A DNA stretch of 64,000 nucleotides from Faucicola osloensis_B (GTDB lineage Bacteria > Pseudomonadota > Gammaproteobacteria > Pseudomonadales > Moraxellaceae), in contig CAXORL010000001.1 in the NCBI GenBank assembly GCA_964211495.1, forward strand, positions 62,001 through 126,000, given 5' to 3'. This document shows, one piece after another, positions 1 through 7,670 of the stretch; the stretch's first letter is position 1; every line of letters starts with the position of its first letter. The notes beneath the pieces are model-generated. The model did not search any database. It was not told the DNA's origin and saw nothing but the letters and a program-made list of their open reading frames with translations. The translations under genes and the position numbers were made by a program.

Positions 1-1208
1 GAGTTGGTAAAAATATTGATTTTTACCCCATTTTCCATTAGTTTACTTAGTTGCAGCACGCCCAAGTCAGTGGGCACAAAATACGATGACACAATGGTCA
101 ATTGCTGTTTTGGGGTGCCAATACGTGCCCGAAGCTGTGATACCAATCGGCTATCTTTATCATCTTGATTAAGCAGTTTTTTGACATCATCTGCCAAAAA
201 CTGCATCGGTTGCCAACGAAATTGGATTTTTTTGTTATACAGTTGTTTATCGACTATTGCGCCATTTTGTACCCGATAAAGTTGCGAGCTTTTATGCAGA
301 TGGGACTGGCTATTGACCGGTGCAATCGCAGTCAAAGTCCCCAAAAATGGCTCATCGCTTTTATTACGCTCGGGGTTTTTTGAGGGTCTGACCAAACGCT
401 CGATATCATACGATAGCGGACTATCCCAATAATCTTCAAAACTCTCATTGATTTGGTTGACCACTTTGCCGGCAAGCAAAACATCCAAATCAGCAAACTC
501 AGCGATGCTATCTTTACGCAGATATTCATCGCCAATATTGCGCCCACCAATGATGGATAACTGGCGGTCAAAGGTCATGCTTTTATTGTGCATGCGTCGT
601 TGGTAGCGGGGCAGTGCTACCACAAAATTGGCGGGGGTAAAGCCGCGCACCACTTTAGGGTTAATCAATCGCACTTGGATATTAGGATGGGCAGCAAAAG
701 CAAGCAGCTGTTGGTCAAGTTCCAGATTGGTGTTCAAATCATCGAGTAACAGTCGTACTTTGACCCCACGATTGGCCGCTTGGTACAAGTCTTTAAGCAT
801 CAATTGCCCTGCTGCATCGTTGTGCCAAATATAGTATTGGATATCGATGGTTTGCTGAGCCATCTCGGTCAAAATACTGCGTGAGGCGAAGGCATCACTG
901 CTATCAATCAGCGGATAATAACCGGAAAATTTGCTCGGTGAGGGGTTTTTGCTGGCACTGATACGACTGATTAAATAATGACCTTGTATACGCGATTTTT
1001 CGGAAAATTTTTGCGCACCTGTCAGCTGCGTTGATAAAGTTTGCGTAGCGGCGATATGAGGGTTGTTCGGCAGCATTTGACAAGCGGTAAGTGGCGTAAG
1101 TAGCAGCGTAAATAGCAATGGAAAGCAAAATTTCACAATTTTGGGCGTGAGTTTTTGCGATGCTAGTCTGACAAAGCCAACAGATGATGAATAAAATGCT
1201 GCTACCAA
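1..1208 (-). CDS. Phospholipase D / cardiolipin synthase-like lipoprotein (partial)
   Basis: The minus strand is open from about 1208 through the left edge, so the C-terminus is missing. A PLD-type HKD motif (H-N-K-S-M-T-F-D) has its His codon at 588-590 and is followed by the GGRNIGDEY segment typical of ClsC/YmdC-like cardiolipin synthases; the second HKD must lie outside the window. Such enzymes join or transfer phosphatidyl groups at the membrane. A hydrophobic stretch ending in L-T-A-C looks like a lipoprotein signal. There is no ATG: a TTG at 1208 has AGGA 8 nt upstream (1217-1220), while a GTG at 1136 gives a tidier 19-residue signal peptide but has no ribosome binding site. I chose TTG. 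The family is fairly sure, the exact substrate is not. Confidence 0.82.
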   Translation of the reverse strand, partial: MVAAFYSSSVGFVRLASQKLTPKIVKFCFPLLFTLLLTPLTACQMLPNNPHIAATQTLSTQLTGAQKFSEKSRIQGHYLISRISASKNPSPSKFSGYYPLIDSSDAFASRSILTEMAQQTIDIQYYIWHNDAAGQLMLKDLYQAANRGVKVRLLLDDLNTNLELDQQLLAFAAHPNIQVRLINPKVVRGFTPANFVVALPRYQRRMHNKSMTFDRQLSIIGGRNIGDEYLRKDSIAEFADLDVLLAGKVVNQINESFEDYWDSPLSYDIERLVRPSKNPERNKSDEPFLGTLTAIAPVNSQSHLHKSSQLYRVQNGAIVDKQLYNKKIQFRWQPMQFLADDVKKLLNQDDKDSRLVSQLRARIGTPKQQLTIVSSYFVPTDLGVLQLSKLMENGVKINIFTN

Positions 1209-1365
1209 AGCCTGAATCCTTTTAAAAAAATCACTGATTAACGTGGCATTTACCTAAGAGAAGTTGGTTGTCATGGCGTTTTTGCATAAAATACTCACTT
1301 GAAAGCGACCGTCAAATCCAACTTATGCTATCATAATTTATTTGATACACAAAAGATGTAACATT

Positions 1366-2607
1366 ATGACCCAATTAGACCCCAACTGGCAAAGTGATGC
1401 ACTTGATTTAAGCCTAGAGTATGCCGACCAAACCATCGCCGTGCGCGGCGGTTATCACCGTACCGACGAAGGCGAACATAACGAAGCGATTTTTACCACC
1501 AGCTCCTACGTATATAAAAATGCCGCCGATGCCGCCGACCATTTTAATGGCAATAAAAAAGGCAATGTCTACTCGCGCCATACCAATCCAACTGTGCGCG
1601 CTTTTGAGCGTAGATTGGCAGCTTTAGAGGAAGGCGAGCGCTGCGTGGCAACCGCATCAGGCATGGGCGCGATTCTGACCATGTGTTTGGCGTACTTGCA
1701 AGCCGGTGACCATCTGCTAGCAGCCAAGCAATTATTTGGCTCGTCGGTCGCCCTGTTTGATACCTACTTTAAAGCGTTTGGCGTTGAGGTAAGTTATGTC
1801 GATTGCTTTGATAATGAGGCTTGGCAACAGGCGATGCAGCCAAATACCAAGGTGCTGTACTGCGAAAGCCCCTCCAATCCTTTGGCGCAAATTGCCGATT
1901 TAAGCTTTTTATCAAGGCTCGCGCATAATCACGATGCGCTATTAATCGTCGATAACTGCTTTGCAACCCCCGCTATTCAAAAACCTTTAATGTTGGGGGC
2001 GGATGTGGTATTGCATTCCGCCAGTAAATATATTGACGGTCAAGGTCGTGTGCTAGGCGGTGCGTTGGTCGGTAACAATGACTTGATGGAAAAAGCCTTT
2101 GGGGTAGTGCGTACCGGCGGGATTAGTCTATCGCCATTTAATGCGTGGGTGTTGCTAAAGGGTCTAGAAACCTTGTCACTGCGTATGAAAGCCCACTGCG
2201 AAAATGCCAATCAAATCGCTAAATTTTTGCACAATCACCCAAAAGTCAGCAAAGTGCATTTTTCAGGCTTGCCCGATCATCCATCCCATGATATCGCTAA
2301 ACGCCAACACACGGCACTCAAAAATGTGCAAGGCGGTGCGTTTGGCGCCATCATTGGCTTTGAGGTGGCTGACCAAGCGGCAGCCTGGCATGTTATCGAT
2401 AGTACCAACATGATTTCGATTACCAATAACCTAGGCGATGCCAAAAGTACCATTACCCATCCTGCGACGACGACCCATTTTCGCATGACACCTGAAGCAA
2501 GAATCGAGGCAGGCGTGAGCGAAGGCTTAATTCGCTTCTCGGTGGGGCTTGAAGATGTCGATGATATCATCGCTGATTTAAAACGCGGTTTGGATACACT
2601 CGCTTAA
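1366..2607 (+). CDS. metZ: O-succinylhomoserine sulfhydrylase
   Basis: A 413-residue PLP enzyme of the Cys/Met metabolism family. It makes homocysteine directly from O-succinylhomoserine and sulfide, the direct sulfhydrylation route of methionine synthesis. The PLP lysine is in the HSASKYIDGQGR segment around residue 208, and the GQGR/LGGALVG sequence after it is the pattern of MetZ rather than MetB. The length is normal. The ATG at 1366 is chosen over an in-frame TTG at 1342; neither has a strong ribosome binding site, but the ATG start matches the usual N-terminus length. It stands alone, with its own terminator downstream, and is divergent from the phospholipase D-like gene. I see no SAM riboswitch upstream. 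Confidence 0.93.
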   Translation: MTQLDPNWQSDALDLSLEYADQTIAVRGGYHRTDEGEHNEAIFTTSSYVYKNAADAADHFNGNKKGNVYSRHTNPTVRAFERRLAALEEGERCVATASGMGAILTMCLAYLQAGDHLLAAKQLFGSSVALFDTYFKAFGVEVSYVDCFDNEAWQQAMQPNTKVLYCESPSNPLAQIADLSFLSRLAHNHDALLIVDNCFATPAIQKPLMLGADVVLHSASKYIDGQGRVLGGALVGNNDLMEKAFGVVRTGGISLSPFNAWVLLKGLETLSLRMKAHCENANQIAKFLHNHPKVSKVHFSGLPDHPSHDIAKRQHTALKNVQGGAFGAIIGFEVADQAAAWHVIDSTNMISITNNLGDAKSTITHPATTTHFRMTPEARIEAGVSEGLIRFSVGLEDVDDIIADLKRGLDTLA

Positions 2608-2609
2608 CA

Positions 2610-2654
2610 GAAAACCAAAAGCCACTAGCCAGAACCCAAAAGCCATTAGCCAGA
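2610..2654 (+). repeat. Degenerate tandem repeat after metZ
   Basis: Two imperfect copies, about 21 nt each, of a CAAAAGCCA(C/T)TAGCCAGA unit follow the metZ stop, and a third AAGCCAGTAGC copy forms the left arm of the terminator. They may be copies of the terminator arm made by local slippage. Confidence 0.6.
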
Positions 2655-2690
2655 TAAAAAAGCCAGTAGCAAAATTTACTGGCTTTTTTA
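2655..2690 (+). terminator. Rho-independent terminator of metZ
   Basis: A 9-bp stem AAGCCAGTA / TACTGGCTT (2660-2668 and 2677-2685) is followed by a T-run. Confidence 0.85.
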
Positions 2691-2726
2691 TGTCACTGTT
2701 TCATTGTGCTTTTTTATCTAGCTTTT

Positions 2727-3509
2727 TTATTTCAGCGCATTGACCAACAACGGCAATATTTTCCCTGCGTTGTCGGGTAACACGATGTCAACTTCGGGTG
2801 TCTGTGTTGGATTGGGATTAATCTCGATGACGGTTGCGCCCTGTTGTTTTGCCAAATCAATCAAGCTCGCTGCAGGATAGACCACGCTTGATGTGCCGAT
2901 ACTCACCAATACGTCGCAATTGAGCGTTGCCGTTTCTGCCGTTTGCCAAGCCTCCTGTGGCAACATCTCGCCAAACCACACAATATCCGGGCGAATCAGA
3001 CCGCCGCATTCACAATGCTTTAGCTCAGTGTCTGTGATAGCAATGGCTTTGTCATACGGCTTGCCGCAATCATGACAACGATTTTTGGCCAAATCCCCAT
3101 GCAGTTTTGCCACCGTGGCGCCGCCTTGCTCATGCAGATTGTCGACATTTTGGCTAAACAGCGTCCAAGTTTTGCCTTGCTGCTTTGCCAATGCTTGCCA
3201 TTCACCTAAGGCAAAATGGGCAGGATTGGGCTGTTTATCGGCGATTTGTCCACGCCACCATTGGTGCCATTGCCACACCAAGGCAGGCTCCTTTTCAAAC
3301 GCTTGAATGCTGACCAAATATTCGGCTCGGTATTGTTGCCACAGTCCGGTAAGTTTATCTCGAAAAGTCGAAATGCCACTTTCAGCCGAGACGCCTGCCC
3401 CCGTCAGGATGCCAATATTTTGGGCGCATTTAATAACATCAGCGGCTTTATAGAGAGCGACCTCTAGCGATTGGGGTGTGGTTGTTGTCATAGTCATAGT
3501 AATAGTCAT
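2727..3509 (-). CDS. cobB: Sir2-family NAD-dependent protein deacylase
   Basis: A 260-residue sirtuin that removes acyl groups from lysines using NAD. Visible motifs in order are the NAD-binding GAGVSAESGI (about residue 38), FSQNVDNLH with the conserved QNxD (about 128), the catalytic HGD, a zinc site C-x2-C...C-x-C (about 150-175) and the GTSS/EINPN Rossmann segments. The start at 3509 heads a run of near-identical hexamers (ATGACT/ATTACT) giving three in-frame ATGs and an N-terminus of Met/Thr repeats; no clear ribosome binding site separates them. The Tyr and Arg that give CobB/SIRT5 desuccinylase activity are not obvious at the expected place (see findings). It is convergent with metZ. 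Family certain, acyl preference unknown. Confidence 0.92.
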   Translation of the reverse strand: MTITMTMTTTTPQSLEVALYKAADVIKCAQNIGILTGAGVSAESGISTFRDKLTGLWQQYRAEYLVSIQAFEKEPALVWQWHQWWRGQIADKQPNPAHFALGEWQALAKQQGKTWTLFSQNVDNLHEQGGATVAKLHGDLAKNRCHDCGKPYDKAIAITDTELKHCECGGLIRPDIVWFGEMLPQEAWQTAETATLNCDVLVSIGTSSVVYPAASLIDLAKQQGATVIEINPNPTQTPEVDIVLPDNAGKILPLLVNALK

Positions 3510-3682
3510 AGTTTTTTGCTGTTAATGGGCTTATGGTAGTGAGGTTATCTTAGCATTTTTATGTGAGTGATTTTAGATTAGCAGTTGTATGTTAAAAATT
3601 TGGGCTAACGATTAGCAATAGACAGTTTGCGGTCAAATTCGCTACAATGAGCCACCAACATTAGAAACAAACAGGAACACTC

Positions 3683-4012
3683 ATGAACTTACAAGCTCTC
3701 ATGCAACAAGCGCAAATGATGCAAAAGCAAGTGGAAAAAAACGTTGAAAACGCCAAGAAAAAACTGGCAGAAAAAGAAGTGCATGCCGAAGCGGGTAGTG
3801 GCTTGGTGAAAGTCACCATGAATGGTCGCCATGTGGTCAAACGTTTATCAATCGATCCAAGCCTACTGCAAGACGACCCTGATATGATTGAAGATTTGAT
3901 TGCGGCTGCTATCAATGATGCCGTGCGTCAGGCCGATGAACTACACGAGACTGAAATGGCGAGTGCCACCAATGGCATGGGTTTACCACCAGGGATGAAT
4001 GGTTTATTTTAA
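3683..4012 (+). CDS. ybaB: Nucleoid-associated protein, YbaB/EbfC family
   Basis: A 109-residue small DNA-binding protein with the typical Met/Gln/Lys-rich N-terminal helix, then the LVKVTMNGRHVVKRLSID core strands and a C-terminal Met/Gly-rich tail. YbaB dimers bind DNA and are usually encoded just before recR, as here. The ribosome binding site (CAGGAACACTC before ATG) is good. The tail residues GMGLPPGMNG are typical. A terminator-like hairpin lies between it and recR, so recR may be partly uncoupled. Confidence 0.94.
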   Translation: MNLQALMQQAQMMQKQVEKNVENAKKKLAEKEVHAEAGSGLVKVTMNGRHVVKRLSIDPSLLQDDPDMIEDLIAAAINDAVRQADELHETEMASATNGMGLPPGMNGLF

Positions 4013-4096
4013 ACCCACTAGGCTTATACTAGGGCTATAAAGTAGCGCTATAAAATAGTGGAAAATTGCCTTGCGATTAGGCAGTCAAACCCCCAT

Positions 4097-4131
4097 AAAA
4101 AGCTGATAATTGATTGTCAGCTTTTTTTATT
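4097..4131 (+). terminator. Terminator-like hairpin between ybaB and recR
   Basis: AAGCTGA...TCAGCTT stem followed by a long T/A run. It covers an in-frame TTG at 4114, one reason to start recR later at 4159. Confidence 0.7.
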
Positions 4132-4158
4132 TTTTATCATTTTTATAAGAATGCGCCT

Positions 4159-4767
4159 ATGCTTACGCCAAAATTTGATGAACTTGTAAAACAACTCAAA
4201 GTGCTGCCTGGGGTCGGACCCAAATCTGCCCAGCGGATGGCACTGCACTTGCTTAGCTATAAGCGCCCGCAAGGTCAAGCGCTGGGCGAAGCCTTGATTG
4301 TGGCGATGCATGATATCAAGCAATGCCAAGTATGCCGTGGTTTATCAGATGAAGATATTTGCCCTGTATGTAGCGATCCGCGCCGCAATGAGCGCGTGCT
4401 TTGTATCGTAGAGACGGCAGCAGACATGATGGCAATCGAGCAAACCGCTGGGTTTAATGGTAAATACTTTGTGCTTGGCGGTCATTTATCACCCATTGAT
4501 GGCATTGGCGTGGAGCAGCTTGGCATCAATCAGCTGATTGGGCTGTTAAAGCAACACCAAGCCGCGCAAACCCCGGTGGAAGAAATCATCTTGGCAACCA
4601 GTACCACGGTAGAAGGGCAAACCACCGCGCATTTTATCAGTGAAGCGGTCAAGCCTTACGTCACCCATATCAGCCGGATTGCCCAAGGGATTCCGATGGG
4701 TGGTGAGCTTGAGTATTTAGATAGCATGACACTGGGTCAAGCCCTGCAAAATCGTGGACGCTTATAA
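4159..4767 (+). CDS. recR: Recombination mediator RecR
   Basis: A 202-residue protein that acts with RecF and RecO to load RecA onto gapped DNA. It has the N-terminal helix-hairpin-helix (LPGVGPKSAQRM, about residues 16-27), a four-cysteine zinc finger (C-x2-C...C-x2-C, about 57-75), a Toprim domain (the VETAADMMAIE segment and GGHLSPIDGIG) and the C-terminal TTVEGQTTAHFI/Walker-like segment. The ATG at 4159 gives the normal RecR N-terminus; an upstream TTG at 4114 falls in a hairpin. It follows ybaB as in most bacteria. Confidence 0.96.
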   Translation: MLTPKFDELVKQLKVLPGVGPKSAQRMALHLLSYKRPQGQALGEALIVAMHDIKQCQVCRGLSDEDICPVCSDPRRNERVLCIVETAADMMAIEQTAGFNGKYFVLGGHLSPIDGIGVEQLGINQLIGLLKQHQAAQTPVEEIILATSTTVEGQTTAHFISEAVKPYVTHISRIAQGIPMGGELEYLDSMTLGQALQNRGRL

Positions 4768-4849
4768 AATCTTTTCATCAGTTTGACAAGACAAAATCCT
4801 AGATTCATCATAAAATACGCTTAAATTATCCGTCCACAAGACTCAAGTT

Positions 4850-6061
4850 ATGCTCATCCAAAATCCGTTAAGCCCAGCCCAATTACAACAACTTCATGAC
4901 TTGCCAATCCATTGGGTGAAAACTCAAGACGCGCTTTTTGCCCTGCTCGATGACCTAGAGCAAGTCGATACCATTGCGTTAGACACTGAGTTTATCAAGC
5001 GTGACACTTTTTTTCCCATTCTTGCGCTGATTCAAATCAATACAGGTAAAGCGATTTATTTGATTGACGCGCCCAAGCTGTATTTAGAAGAATTTTGGGA
5101 AGTGTTAGCGGATATACCCACCGTGGTGTTACATGCGTGTGGCGAGGATTTGGGGATTTATTATTTACTTTCCAACTTGCCTGCGCTGCGCAATGTGTTT
5201 GATACCCAAATTGGTTTGGGTTTTTTGACCGGTGAAAACTCCCTTGGCTATCAAAAATCGCTGCAAGAAACGCTTGCTGTGCATGTGGATAAAGGTGAAA
5301 GCCAATCGGATTGGTTGCAGCGCCCATTAACGCCTGAGCAAGAAAGCTATGCAGTAGACGATGTGCGTTATTTATTGCCGATGTTTGTTGCCATCAAAAC
5401 ACAGTTGACCGAACAAGGTTTATGGCAATACGCGGTTGAAGACTGCCAAAGCTATACGCAAGAAATTTTTGCCAACTTTAGCACACCTGATAACGCTTTG
5501 TACTTGAGTGTGGCTGATTACCGCGATAATCGCGAGCAACTCGCCATGCTGCAAACGCTGTGCGAATGGCGCGAACAACTTGCCAAATCCATCAATAGAC
5601 CACGCACTTTTATCCTGCGCCCGCAGGCGCTCCGTGAAATCATCGAAAAACCGCCTTTTAGCATGAAGCAGCTAAGTTTTACCAGTATCAAGCCCAATGT
5701 GATTCGCATGTATGGGCAAGAGATTTTGACGCTGATTGATAAGGTACGTAAAGAAGATGACGCGTCCTATCCAGCTCTATTGCCTTTACCCTATCGCAGT
5801 CTGTCTAGCGATGTGCAAAAACAACTGGAAAAAGCCATCAAACAGCATGGGCAAAACCTGTCAATTGATGAGACAGTATTGATGCGAAAAAAATGGCTGT
5901 CAGAGCTGTATGCTTACGCCGTGGCAGCAGAAAAACCGGCATTAAGCCCTTGGCTGAGTGGCTGGCGCAAAGCGTGGATTATGGCAGAGATTTTACCCAT
6001 TTTAGATACCGTGATTGCCAACAATCCGCCATCTAGCGAGCATGAAACGACCGCTGAATAA
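4850..6061 (+). CDS. rnd: Ribonuclease D
   Basis: A 403-residue 3'-5' exoribonuclease that trims tRNA precursors and other stable RNAs. The DEDD-type exonuclease domain fills the N-terminal half: DTEF (Exo I, about residue 45), the HACGEDLG region (Exo II, about 98) and YAVDDVRYL (Exo III, about 167). HRDC-type helical domains follow, one starting near LCEWREQLAKSINRPR (about 240). The gene has its own stretch between recR and a bidirectional terminator. The length is close to the E. coli enzyme (375) with a slightly longer N-terminus. Confidence 0.94.
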   Translation: MLIQNPLSPAQLQQLHDLPIHWVKTQDALFALLDDLEQVDTIALDTEFIKRDTFFPILALIQINTGKAIYLIDAPKLYLEEFWEVLADIPTVVLHACGEDLGIYYLLSNLPALRNVFDTQIGLGFLTGENSLGYQKSLQETLAVHVDKGESQSDWLQRPLTPEQESYAVDDVRYLLPMFVAIKTQLTEQGLWQYAVEDCQSYTQEIFANFSTPDNALYLSVADYRDNREQLAMLQTLCEWREQLAKSINRPRTFILRPQALREIIEKPPFSMKQLSFTSIKPNVIRMYGQEILTLIDKVRKEDDASYPALLPLPYRSLSSDVQKQLEKAIKQHGQNLSIDETVLMRKKWLSELYAYAVAAEKPALSPWLSGWRKAWIMAEILPILDTVIANNPPSSEHETTAE

Positions 6062-6063
6062 AT

Positions 6064-6095
6064 AAAAAATCCCACCGCTGAGTGGGATTTTTTGT
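6064..6095. terminator. Bidirectional terminator between rnd and the GntP-type permease gene
   Basis: AAATCCCAC / GTGGGATTT stem with A-run on the left and T-run on the right, serving both convergent genes. Confidence 0.88.
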
Positions 6096-6109
6096 AATGG
6101 TGCATGTTT

Positions 6110-7501
6110 TTAAAAGGAGCCAAACATTGTACCTAGTATTATCACCACCGTCACCGCAATCAGGGGAATTGCCATCGTCACCATGGCGACATCCTTATAA
6201 GATTGCTTGTGGGTCAAATGGCAAATGGCAAATAGCGTAATCACCGCACCACTATGCGGTAGCGTGTCTAAGCCACCTGCTGCCATTACTGCGACACGAT
6301 GCAATAATTCAGGATTTATCCCATGCGCCACTGCCTGTGCCAAATATTCTTTGCCTAAAATGGGCAGCGCGATACTCAAGCCGCCAGAGGAAGAACCGGT
6401 GATGCCCGCTAAAGTGGTCATAGCCACGGCTTCTGAGATTAATGGATTGTTGGGCGATAGATTTAACACGCTATCACGTAAAATCGCAAAACCCGCTAGT
6501 GTGGCAATCACCGCACCATAACCGACTTCTGAGCCTGTATTAAAAATAGGCAACATAGAGCTATAAGTGCCTTTATTAAGACTGTGTTGCAAGTTCGTCC
6601 ATTTGCCCAAACGCAGCACAATCAAGGCAATAATCGCCGTGACTAAAGCGATTATGATTGACCAAAGTCCCAGAGCGCCCTTGATATCCAAGTCTTTAAA
6701 CTGCGCTTGCAGTGCAGAGAAATCCATATTCGGAAAAACCGCGTACGTTAACAAGGCATTTATCCCGATGACCAATACCAAAGGAATCATCGCCACCATA
6801 AAAGAGGTGTGATGGGTGTCTAAGTTATCAGCATGCAGCTCATCATCTTCATGAATACCATATCCCTCGCCAGCCGTTTTGGCGCTATGGGCGCGTCGTT
6901 GCAGCCACAACATACCCAAGCCAAACATCACAAGCGAACCAATAATACCCAATATGGGTGCGGCAAAGGCATTGGTACCATAATACGGAATGGGAATGGC
7001 ATTTTGGATGGCAGGTGTTCCGGGTAACGCTGTCATGGTAAAGGTAAATGACCCTAACGCAATCGCCCCTGGAATCAGCCTTTTTGGCACCCCTGCTGAC
7101 TTGAACAAATCTTTAGCAATCGGATAAATGGCAAAAGCCACCACAAACAGCGACACACCGCCATAGGTTAAAATAGCACAGACCAAAACCACAGCCAGTA
7201 TGGCTTTATTCGCACCTAATTTACTGACCACCGTTCTGGCAATCGCTGTGGCAGCCCCAGAATCTGCCATGAGCTGACCAAACACCGCCCCTAGCAAAAA
7301 TATGGGAAAAAACTTCAATAAAAAGCCACTCAACGCTTTCATAAAAACGGTGGTATAGATAGGTAGTGAGCTTAGAATATCGCCTGATAGTGCCACCGCT
7401 AGGGTGGCCATCAAAGGTGCTAAAATTAATACAGAATAGCCGCGATAGGCAAAATACATTAATAGAAAGAGCGAAATAATAATCGCAATGGTACTAAACA
7501 T
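6110..7501 (-). CDS. GntP-family permease
   Basis: A 463-residue inner-membrane transporter with about a dozen hydrophobic segments spread over its length. The GAVFGQLMADSGAATAIAR segment near residues 92-110 and the GITGSSSGGLSIALPILG region near 367 are typical of the GntP family of proton-coupled carboxylate or sugar-acid permeases (gluconate, serine, lactate and others). The substrate cannot be told from sequence. The ribosome binding site AAGGATG sits 5 nt before ATG. A cytoplasmic His/Asp/Glu-rich loop (about 200-225) lies in the middle. It is downstream of gcvP on the same strand but separated from it by a terminator-like hairpin. Confidence 0.88.
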   Translation of the reverse strand: MFSTIAIIISLFLLMYFAYRGYSVLILAPLMATLAVALSGDILSSLPIYTTVFMKALSGFLLKFFPIFLLGAVFGQLMADSGAATAIARTVVSKLGANKAILAVVLVCAILTYGGVSLFVVAFAIYPIAKDLFKSAGVPKRLIPGAIALGSFTFTMTALPGTPAIQNAIPIPYYGTNAFAAPILGIIGSLVMFGLGMLWLQRRAHSAKTAGEGYGIHEDDELHADNLDTHHTSFMVAMIPLVLVIGINALLTYAVFPNMDFSALQAQFKDLDIKGALGLWSIIIALVTAIIALIVLRLGKWTNLQHSLNKGTYSSMLPIFNTGSEVGYGAVIATLAGFAILRDSVLNLSPNNPLISEAVAMTTLAGITGSSSGGLSIALPILGKEYLAQAVAHGINPELLHRVAVMAAGGLDTLPHSGAVITLFAICHLTHKQSYKDVAMVTMAIPLIAVTVVIILGTMFGSF

Positions 7502-7609
7502 AATGTCATCCTTGACTTATGATGGGTTTAAAGTCACGCGGGGTGATTACAATTTTTTTGAGTCCCCTGCATCATAGCAGAATTCTTTTGACTCGCAATT
7601 GGCTTTATA

Positions 7610-7642
7610 GCAAAAAGCCACACATTTTTGCATGGCTTTTGT
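7610..7642 (-). terminator. Terminator-like hairpin after gcvP
   Basis: AAAAGCCA / TGGCTTTT stem with a 12-nt loop; on the minus strand it follows the gcvP stop and ends in a short T-run. Confidence 0.6.
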
Positions 7643-7670
7643 AAAAAATACGGTAAGTGTTGATTGATGT

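Noticed and set aside
1137..1365. SAM or methionine riboswitch before metZ
   Set aside because: No conserved aptamer boxes or terminator hairpin in the 230 nt leader region.
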